Assembly (NCBI GenBank): GCA_937898445.1
Contig: CALEJY010000085.1
Span: 1-10,844 of the forward strand
Source of the DNA: an uncultured Candidatus Melainabacteria bacterium
GTDB lineage: Bacteria > Cyanobacteriota > Vampirovibrionia > Gastranaerophilales > Gastranaerophilaceae
DNA length: 10,844 nucleotides
Direction: 5' to 3'
In this document: in pieces, positions 6,311-10,844 of the stretch
How the letters are laid out: each line of letters starts with the position of its first letter
Numbering within the stretch: position 1 is the first letter of the stretch
Program-made: the position numbers and the translations under genes
The notes under the pieces: generated by a model
Database searches by the model: none
What the model was told of the DNA's origin: nothing
What the model saw: only the letters and a program-made list of their open reading frames with translations

Positions 6311-6433
6311 TCAATATAAATGGGATTACTACGTTACTCCTTGTAATAACAGTTTGTAGGTCGGATTTACTAATCCGACAATGTAACTGTCATTACGAGG
6401 AACAAAGCGACGTAGTAATCCCATTCATATTGA
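6311..6433. repeat. Large imperfect palindrome (~120 bp)
   Basis: The outer arms 6311-6334 and 6410-6433 are 24-base reverse complements with one mismatch (TCAATAT, then AATGGGATTACTACGT). Inside, ACAGTT (6349-6354) pairs AACTGT (6385-6390), and the tip is GTCGGATT TACT AATCCGAC (6360-6379). The right arm is about 5 bases longer. The right arm coincides with the left half of the MITE-like element at 6387-6483, so the left arm looks like a partial inverted second copy of that element, with the REP-like hairpin between the copies. Confidence 0.75.
6356..6379 (+). repeat. REP-like hairpin with GTAG tetranucleotide
   Basis: GTAG (6356-6359) directly precedes a perfect 8-bp hairpin GTCGGATT TACT AATCCGAC. 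A GTAG or GGAG tetranucleotide at the foot of a short palindrome is the known layout of REP sequences processed by RAYT (TnpA-REP) transposases. No RAYT gene is in the window, so the assignment rests on shape and on the second copy at 6080-6099. Confidence 0.55.
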
Positions 6434-6483
6434 AAATAATAATGAGATTGCGACGTTCCGTTACACTCCACTCGCAATGACAG
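6387..6483. mobile_element. MITE-like 97-bp element with inverted ends
   Basis: The left end CTGTCATTACGAG and right end CTCGCAATGACAG are inverted repeats with 12 of 13 matches. Partial complementarity continues inward (for example ATCCCATT near 6418-6425 against AATGAGAT near 6441-6448). It encodes nothing. The type, with an AATGACA end and AT-rich middle, is a common dispersed repeat in bacterial genomes. I see no clear target duplication. It starts 15 bases past the recJ stop on the minus strand and could act as its 3' stem-loop. A truncated relative lies at 10773-10796, and an 11-mer from its right edge (ATGACAGATAA) recurs at 6061-6071. Confidence 0.6.
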
Positions 6484-6498
6484 ATAAAGACAGTAACA

Positions 6499-8835
6499 TT
6501 ATCGCACCACTGAAAATACGTCATCTTCCAATAATGATTTTTGGAATTCTTCGCATTCCGCTATCAAATCTGTCAGAATTGCATATTTATTTGAATGCAA
6601 AACTTTTGGCAAATCAGTCATTTCACCAACAAAATCTACAACGTAATAATCTTTGTTTTGCTTTTTTATTTTTATCAATCCAATATCATCAAATATTGAA
6701 AATAACAGTTCAAATACCTTATATGATTTACCCAAAAAGCTTGCACAACGGCGTAATTCAACTTTTCCATCATTGTTATGACAAGCAAACTTCAACATTT
6801 TGCAAACCGTTTTCAAAAATTCTTCTTCATCCATATATTTCAAATCATAGTTCATAAAATGGATTGATAAAGGAGTTGTTTGGTTCAAAATCCTATCAAA
6901 TGTTTCCTTGTCTGCCGGATAATCAAACAACATCAAGGCATCACAAGGTCTTAAGCTATCTCTCGTAATCGTTCTTGCATACAACGCATCAAACGGTTTC
7001 AATTTGTCGAGAATTGACTTACTCTCCGCAAAAATCAATATATTCTGTTTAGATGATTTCACATAATCATTAACCTGCGGCAAAATATCTGTTTTTTTGC
7101 GGTGATCATATAATTTTTGTTTCGGAAGTTCTTCTTCCTTCAAATACTCTGAATGAATATCGTCTATAATAAGTTGAACACTTGTAACTCCGTTATACTC
7201 ATTCTTTTGCGGATGAAAAGCAATATCTAAAGTATCACCTTTAACCAAAGAAACATCACCATCTTTCCAACGAATACAGTTAAATTCCGTATTGCCGGCT
7301 TGACAAGTCAATCTCAAATGGTTTTTATTTTCGCCCATCAATCTTTTTTCTTTGATTTTCAAATTTTTAATCGCAAAAATCGGGCTAGGATTTGATGCTC
7401 CAAAAGGTTCAAGTTGCGAAATATCATCTATCAAATCAAGCGTGATATCATCAGGAGTAAGTTCCAAATCAATATTCAAAAATGGTTTCAAATCCTTTCC
7501 TTGCGACATTTCTTTTACAGTTTTGCAAAGGGCAGACTTAACCTGTTCAAAGGAAGATTTTTCTTCGCTAAACGCCAACCCTGCAGCCATTGCGTGACCA
7601 CCAAAACCATCAAACAATTCAGAATTTATAGAAATCGTGTCATAAAGATTAATCCCCTCAACACTTCTTGCAGAACATCTGAACTGTTTTGTTTCATCAG
7701 AATAAGTCATCAAAAACGTCGGTTTGTAATACTTTTCAACCAACATTGATGCAACAATACCGATTATACCAATATGCCATTCTTTGTTGAAAAGAACTAT
7801 TGCAGGATTTCTGTTTCCTTCTTTTTTAACCATCTCATCAGCTTCGGCAAAAATGTTTTGACAAAGTTCCTGACGAATTTTGTTAAATTCATTTAAAGAT
7901 TGAATAGCCATTTCAATTTCTTGTTTGTTATCAGAAATCAAAACTTTCAAAGCCGCATCAACCGTATCAAGTCTGCCTGATGCGTTTATACGTGGCGCAA
8001 TACCAAATGCAATTTGTTCTGAAGTAATTTGACCTTTATATCCGGCACTTTCTAACAATCTGGTTATTCCGTAATGTTTTCCGGCAGAAATCAATTCCAA
8101 ACCTTTTGTTACAAGATATCTGTTTTCACCAATCAAAGGAACAATATCGGCAACCGTTCCAACAGCAACGTAAGGAAGAATTTCCGGTATAAATTCCAAC
8201 TTGTTATATTTTTCCAATAACGCATGAGCTGTCTTAAACGCAACTCCAACCCCTGCAAGAGAAGTCAAACTTTCTATTTGTTTTGTTGTAAGATTTTCAT
8301 CCAACGCATCAGGAGCTTTCGGGTTAATAATTCCATAAGCTTTTGGCAAAACTTCCGGCGCTTCGTGGTGATCGGTAATAATTACATCTATTTTAAAACT
8401 GTTCAAAAAGTTCACTGCATCAACATCAGAAATCCCACAGTCACAAGAAATAATAACTTTTGGTTTAACCTGTGTCATTATTTTTACTAACGCCTTTGTA
8501 TCAAAGCCGTGACCTTCTTTTTCTCTATCAGGAATAAAATAATTTACATCCGCACCAAGATATTTGAAAGTTCTGTATAAAAGAGAGGTTGATGTAACGC
8601 CGTCAGCATCAAAATCACCGTGAATAACGATTTTTTCGCCATTATCTATCGCAGTAGAAAGCCTTTCCACAACCTTGTCCATATCGCAAAAAGCTTTCGG
8701 GTGGATAATTTTAGTTTCCAACGGGTGAAGAAATTCATAAATCTCCTCATCTGTTTTAACCCCTCTTGAATGCAAAAGTCTTGCAATCAAAGATTTGTCG
8801 TTACCGTCATATTTATTAAAAATCCACTCTTTCAT
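6499..8835 (-). CDS. recJ: Single-stranded-DNA-specific 5'-3' exonuclease RecJ
   Basis: RecJ degrades single-stranded DNA 5' to 3' in RecF-pathway recombination, mismatch repair and fork processing. The 778-residue protein is full length for the long Bacillus-like form. DHH domain: HGDFDADGVTS (72-82; metal ligands Asp74, 76, 78), SCDCGISD (130-137), TDHHEAP (154-160, the DHH motif) and VGTVADIVPL (225-234, Asp230). PRINASGR at 281-288 and the DHHA1 domain, with FNKEWHIGIIGIVASML (349-365) and GGHAMAAG (412-419), follow, then an OB-like region (about 455-560). The last 200 residues match the extra C-terminal part of Firmicute/cyanobacterial-type RecJ, ending in a winged-helix-like stretch (about 708-735). 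All catalytic residues I can check are present. Start at 8835 has GGGAGAGG upstream. It is third in the aroK-aroB-recJ direction, 42 bases after aroB. Confidence 0.97.
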   Translation of the reverse strand: MKEWIFNKYDGNDKSLIARLLHSRGVKTDEEIYEFLHPLETKIIHPKAFCDMDKVVERLSTAIDNGEKIVIHGDFDADGVTSTSLLYRTFKYLGADVNYFIPDREKEGHGFDTKALVKIMTQVKPKVIISCDCGISDVDAVNFLNSFKIDVIITDHHEAPEVLPKAYGIINPKAPDALDENLTTKQIESLTSLAGVGVAFKTAHALLEKYNKLEFIPEILPYVAVGTVADIVPLIGENRYLVTKGLELISAGKHYGITRLLESAGYKGQITSEQIAFGIAPRINASGRLDTVDAALKVLISDNKQEIEMAIQSLNEFNKIRQELCQNIFAEADEMVKKEGNRNPAIVLFNKEWHIGIIGIVASMLVEKYYKPTFLMTYSDETKQFRCSARSVEGINLYDTISINSELFDGFGGHAMAAGLAFSEEKSSFEQVKSALCKTVKEMSQGKDLKPFLNIDLELTPDDITLDLIDDISQLEPFGASNPSPIFAIKNLKIKEKRLMGENKNHLRLTCQAGNTEFNCIRWKDGDVSLVKGDTLDIAFHPQKNEYNGVTSVQLIIDDIHSEYLKEEELPKQKLYDHRKKTDILPQVNDYVKSSKQNILIFAESKSILDKLKPFDALYARTITRDSLRPCDALMLFDYPADKETFDRILNQTTPLSIHFMNYDLKYMDEEEFLKTVCKMLKFACHNNDGKVELRRCASFLGKSYKVFELLFSIFDDIGLIKIKKQNKDYYVVDFVGEMTDLPKVLHSNKYAILTDLIAECEEFQKSLLEDDVFSVVR

Positions 8836-8838
8836 AAT

Positions 8839-8861
8839 CCTCTCCCAGCAGAATTATAGCA
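8839..8861 (-). promoter_or_regulatory. Extended -10 promoter and ribosome site of recJ
   Basis: On the minus strand TGCTATAAT (8853-8861) is a consensus extended -10 element; the -35 region would fall in the last codons of aroB and is poor, as is usual for extended -10 promoters. Transcription would start near 8846, directly at GGGAGAGG (8839-8846), which is also the Shine-Dalgarno site 3 bases from ATG. This gives recJ a very short leader and independence from the aro genes. Confidence 0.55.
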
Positions 8862-8877
8862 TAAACAAAGTGGGAAA

Positions 8878-9945
8878 CTATTTTAATAAATCATTAGGCA
8901 CAATCTCAAAAGCATCAACTATTGAATAATTTGTCGGCAAAATAAAGACAATAGAATTTGATGTCGCTTTTTTATCCATTTTCATTAATTCAACCATTTT
9001 TTTCAAATCAAATTTTGGAATTTGACGAAAATCATATTTTTTTATAATATCTTCTGCCAAAAATTTATAATTTTTATCAATCAAATTCTTATTTACCGCA
9101 AGGTTAAAAGCAAACCTAATCCCCTCAACTACTGCCTCACCGTGAGTGAATTTTTTATAATTCGTAATTTTTTCTATCGCATGAGCGTATGTATGACCAA
9201 AATTCAAAATTCGTCTTAATCCGCATTCTTTTTCATCTTTTTCAACTACAGAAATTTTCAATTTTACACAAATTTCTATCAATTGAGAAAGTGTTTTTTC
9301 TTTTCGTTCAAGAATTTGTTCTGATTTTTCGGTCAAAAAATTAGTCAAATGCAAATCTTCATCACACTTGCAACTTTTTTCGATAAATGAATATTTTACA
9401 ACTTCACCCAATCCGGTTTTAAACTGTCTGTCATCAAGAGTTTTGAGAAATTTCGGATTAATAAAAACAACTTTTGGCTGATAAAAAGCACCGACCAAAT
9501 TTTTGCCAAACTTCGTATCAATCGCAGTTTTTCCACCAACAGAACTGTCAACACATGCCAGCAATGTTGTCGGAACTTGTATAAAATCAATACCTCTCAT
9601 ATATGTAGCAGCCGCAAATCCAGCCATATCACCGACTACACCGCCACCAATCGCAATAATTACATCTTTTCTGGTTAATTTTAATTTCAATGCGTGATTA
9701 AGAATTTTTTCATAATTTTTGAAATTCTTTTCTTTTTCACCATCTTTTAATACAAACTTGTTTTCTTTTGGTATATCAAGGATTTTGCCATATAATTTTT
9801 CAACTTTTTGCGAAATTACAACAAAAAAATTCCTATTTTTTATGTAATCAAAAATCTTTGTTCTTAATTCTGAAATTTCTTCGTTTTCGATTAAAATAGG
9901 ATAACTTTTTTCTTCCGAATTTATTTTTACAAAAAGATTAACCAT
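8878..9945 (-). CDS. aroB: 3-dehydroquinate synthase
   Basis: AroB converts DAHP to 3-dehydroquinate, step 2 of the shikimate pathway, using NAD+ and a divalent metal in the cytoplasm. Motifs (numbered from Met at 9945, 355 residues): NAD-binding GGGVVGDMAGFAAATYMRG (100-118), PTTLLACVDSSVGGKTAID (125-143), FGKNLVGAFYQPK (146-158), and metal ligands Glu181 (GLGEVVKY), His251 (NFGHTYAHAIE) and His268 (THGEAV). The second Gly of the usual NFGHTxGHA motif is Ala here. Length is normal. A longer frame begins at TTG 9957, but ATG 9945 has GGAG 6 bases upstream and gives an 8-base overlap with the end of aroK, typical of translational coupling. Confidence 0.97.
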   Translation of the reverse strand: MVNLFVKINSEEKSYPILIENEEISELRTKIFDYIKNRNFFVVISQKVEKLYGKILDIPKENKFVLKDGEKEKNFKNYEKILNHALKLKLTRKDVIIAIGGGVVGDMAGFAAATYMRGIDFIQVPTTLLACVDSSVGGKTAIDTKFGKNLVGAFYQPKVVFINPKFLKTLDDRQFKTGLGEVVKYSFIEKSCKCDEDLHLTNFLTEKSEQILERKEKTLSQLIEICVKLKISVVEKDEKECGLRRILNFGHTYAHAIEKITNYKKFTHGEAVVEGIRFAFNLAVNKNLIDKNYKFLAEDIIKKYDFRQIPKFDLKKMVELMKMDKKATSNSIVFILPTNYSIVDAFEIVPNDLLK

Positions 9946-10486
9946 TAATAGCTCCAAGAATTTCTCTCACAACATCATACGGATTTTTTCCGGTTGTATC
10001 GATTGTTATATCAGCTTTTTCGTAGTTTTTAGAACGCAATTGCATTAAATTTGTTATTTTTTCAACCGAAAAATTCTTTTTCAATAGCGGTCTTTTTCTG
10101 CCAATAGCAAGTGAATGATTGTTTTCGGCTTCTAAAACCTCTGATTTTATGCGATTATAAATCTCTTGCGGAGTAGCTTTCAGATAAATTACGTGAGAAG
10201 TTTCTAGCATAATTTTTCTGTTTTCCTCATTTTCAAAAGCTCCGCCACCGGCAGAAATGATAGCTTTTTCTCCTTTACAAAAATGTTTAACTTTTTCATT
10301 TTCAAGCATTCTAAAAAACGACTCACCATGTTTCAAAAAAATTTCGGAAATCTTTTTTTGAGTGCTTTTTTCGATTTCGGCATCAATATCAACATATTTG
10401 TAATCAGGAAGTTCTCTAGTCAACTCATCACCGGTAGTAGTTTTTCCACAGCCCATCATACCAATCAATACAATATTCTTTTTCAT
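9938..10486 (-). CDS. aroK: Shikimate kinase
   Basis: AroK phosphorylates shikimate with ATP, step 5 of the shikimate pathway. The 182-residue protein shows the Walker A GMMGCGKTT (9-17), the shikimate-binding YVDIDAEIE (31-39, DxD), FFRMLE (57-62, Arg59), SAGGGAF (78-84), the lid RKRPLL (130-135) and Arg151. These residues cover ATP and substrate contacts known for the family, and the size is normal. The frame extends upstream to TTG at 10534, but the Walker A lies near residue 10 in family members, so ATG 10486 is chosen. No Shine-Dalgarno site precedes it. aroB overlaps its 3' end by 8 bases; the pair gives two non-consecutive shikimate steps, a frequent aroK-aroB pairing. Confidence 0.96.
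   Translation of the reverse strand: MKKNIVLIGMMGCGKTTTGDELTRELPDYKYVDIDAEIEKSTQKKISEIFLKHGESFFRMLENEKVKHFCKGEKAIISAGGGAFENEENRKIMLETSHVIYLKATPQEIYNRIKSEVLEAENNHSLAIGRKRPLLKKNFSVEKITNLMQLRSKNYEKADITIDTTGKNPYDVVREILGAING
9952..9955 (-). promoter_or_regulatory. Shine-Dalgarno site that decides the aroB start
   Basis: GGAG on the minus strand lies inside the last codons of aroK, 6 bases before ATG at 9945. It favours this ATG over the TTG at 9957, which overlaps the site itself. Confidence 0.6.
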
Positions 10487-10493
10487 GGTTAAT

Positions 10494-10523
10494 ATTTTAC
10501 TATAAATAGAAAATATATTGCAA
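10494..10523 (-). promoter_or_regulatory. Possible promoter of aroK
   Basis: On the minus strand TTGCAA (10518-10523) and TAAAAT (10494-10499) are 18 bp apart; a shifted -10, TATAGT, overlaps. With TAAAAT the transcript would start at or next to the aroK ATG, giving a leaderless mRNA, which fits the absence of a Shine-Dalgarno site. The region is AT-rich, so chance matches are likely. Confidence 0.3.
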
Positions 10524-10570
10524 ATGGGGATCAAGACTTAATTGTTTATGTGCATAGCACTTGTTGATTT

Positions 10571-10602
10571 AAGTGAAAAGTGAGAAGTGAAACGTGAAAA
10601 GT
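10571..10602 (+). repeat. 7-bp tandem repeat, 4.6 copies
   Basis: The units are AAGTGAA, AAGTGAG, AAGTGAA, ACGTGAA, then AAGT. Two single-base differences interrupt an otherwise perfect heptamer. It lies about 85 bases upstream of aroK and could vary in length by slippage, but it is outside the likely promoter. Confidence 0.75.
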
Positions 10603-10616
10603 CCGTATCGTTAATT

Positions 10617-10686
10617 ACCCTCTCTCTTTGTGAGAGGGTTGAATTTCTTAGTGAGTTGTAACGAACTTAGAAATTCGGGAGAGGGT
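10617..10686. repeat. Multi-hairpin repeat with alternative pairing
   Basis: ACCCTCTC (10617-10624) can pair with either of two identical GAGAGGGT copies, at 10632-10639 (short hairpin) or 10679-10686 (long-range). Between them GAATTTCTTAGT (10641-10652) pairs ACTTAGAAATTC (10665-10676) with one mismatch. It has the same general design as the 6203-6289 element, with C-rich end hairpins around a central stem, but a different sequence. It is probably a dispersed intergenic repeat. Confidence 0.6.
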
Positions 10687-10738
10687 TCTAATATTGTATT
10701 ATCTACATCGTTGCGCAATCTATTATCAACATTGACAG

Positions 10739-10759
10739 ACCCTGAATCAAGTTCAGGGT
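10739..10759. repeat. Hairpin repeat ACCCTGAA / TTCAGGGT
   Basis: A perfect 8-bp stem with loop TCAAG, flanked by GACAG on the left and GACAG on the right (10734-10738 and 10760-10764). The CCTGAA-type hairpin with GTGACA beside it is a common dispersed intergenic repeat in bacterial genomes. There is no T-tract, so it is not a standard terminator. Confidence 0.5.
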
Positions 10760-10772
10760 GACAGTTACATGG

Positions 10773-10796
10773 CATTGCGATTGGAGTGCAACGGAA
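10773..10796 (+). repeat. Truncated relative of the MITE-like element
   Basis: Twenty-four bases starting CATTGCGA and ending CAACGGAA match the minus strand of 6456-6479 at 22 positions. It joins directly after ACAGTTACAT, which also neighbours the 6387-6483 element on its minus strand, so this looks like a rearranged or decayed copy. Confidence 0.55.
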
Positions 10797-10844
10797 AACT
10801 CTACACCAATTTATGAAGTAGGAACCAATGTTGTCACAGAGGGC

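Larger units (their letters stand above)
5960..6498. other. Gene-free convergent gap filled with palindromic repeats
   Basis: This 539-base stretch lies between the 3' ends of the SLH gene (plus) and recJ (minus). No frame here looks coding: the open frames cross hairpins and lack ribosome sites. It holds an inverted pair of multi-hairpin elements, two REP-like hairpins, the SLH terminator, a large palindrome and a MITE-like element. It is visibly richer in G/C runs than its flanks, which suits mobile repeats. recJ has no T-tailed terminator of its own here. Confidence 0.8.
10487..10844. other. Gene-free right edge with several short repeats
   Basis: No supported gene is seen in these 358 bases. 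They hold the aroK upstream region, a 7-bp tandem repeat, a multi-hairpin repeat, a CCCTGAA hairpin and a truncated copy of the MITE-like element. A short plus-strand open frame (10746-10844) runs off the edge but starts inside the repeats. Confidence 0.7.

Noticed and set aside
6090..6480. Open frames of 74 and 95 codons on either strand in the convergent gap
   Set aside because: They run through hairpin repeats and the SLH terminator and have no ribosome site or protein-like pattern.
5976..6483. CRISPR array
   Set aside because: The repeats are palindromic, of different families and lengths, in mixed orientation and without regular spacers; no cas gene is present.
9946..9957. Longer aroB start at TTG 9957
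   Set aside because: The TTG overlaps the GGAG that serves ATG 9945, and no ribosome site lies upstream of it.
10487..10534. Longer aroK start at TTG 10534
   Set aside because: It would add 16 residues before the Walker A region, unlike family members, and it overlaps the likely promoter.
10746..10844. Plus-strand open frame ending in TPIYEVGTNVVTEG at the window edge
   Set aside because: The last 14 residues look protein-like, but the frame has no ATG, no ribosome site and begins inside the CCCTGAA and MITE-like repeats. More sequence to the right is needed to decide whether a gene, perhaps repeat-invaded, starts here.

Overview
The window is an AT-rich bacterial segment with short intergenic gaps, sigma70-like TATAAT promoters and several rho-independent terminators. 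A three-SLH-domain envelope protein with a cysteine-rich exported N-terminus, a Mini-ribonuclease III, a long RecJ with a C-terminal extension, and many palindromic intergenic repeats together suggest a host-associated non-photosynthetic relative of cyanobacteria (Melainabacteria/Vampirovibrionia, perhaps Gastranaerophilales). This placement is inference from gene content; a SLH-bearing diderm Firmicute or another AT-rich lineage cannot be excluded.

Left part (1-3011, all minus strand). Positions 1-1502 are the N-terminal 500 codons of a large exported repeat protein that runs off the window edge, with about nine repeats of roughly 31 residues typical of a beta-helix or beta-solenoid surface protein. 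Upstream lies a complete tRNA-Ala(UGC) unit with its own promoter and terminator. Then come a small cytoplasmic protein of seven 19-residue leucine-rich-like repeats (1998-2558) with a strong terminator, and Mini-ribonuclease III (2649-3011), which may be co-transcribed with it.

Middle (3085-5959, plus strand). A small exported, cysteine-containing Spy/CpxP-like protein with its own terminator is followed by the 678-residue SLH protein. The SLH gene has a perfect AAGGAGGT Shine-Dalgarno site directly preceded by a 10-bp inverted repeat.

Convergent gap (5960-6498). No gene is seen. The gap holds two inverted copies of a GC-richer multi-hairpin element, two REP-like GTCGGATT hairpins, the SLH terminator, a roughly 120-bp imperfect palindrome and a 97-bp element with 13-bp near-perfect inverted ends.

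Right part (6499-10486, minus strand). aroK, aroB and recJ lie in one direction; aroK and aroB overlap by 8 bases, and recJ follows 42 bases later with an extended -10 promoter of its own. AroB and AroK perform steps 2 and 5 of the shikimate pathway; RecJ is the 5'-3' single-strand DNA exonuclease of repair. The final 358 bases are gene-free and again repeat-rich.

I do not see a defence system, CRISPR array, prophage or transposase gene. The most unusual material is the repeat block at 5976-6483, the repeat-built edge protein, and the cysteine-rich SLH protein.
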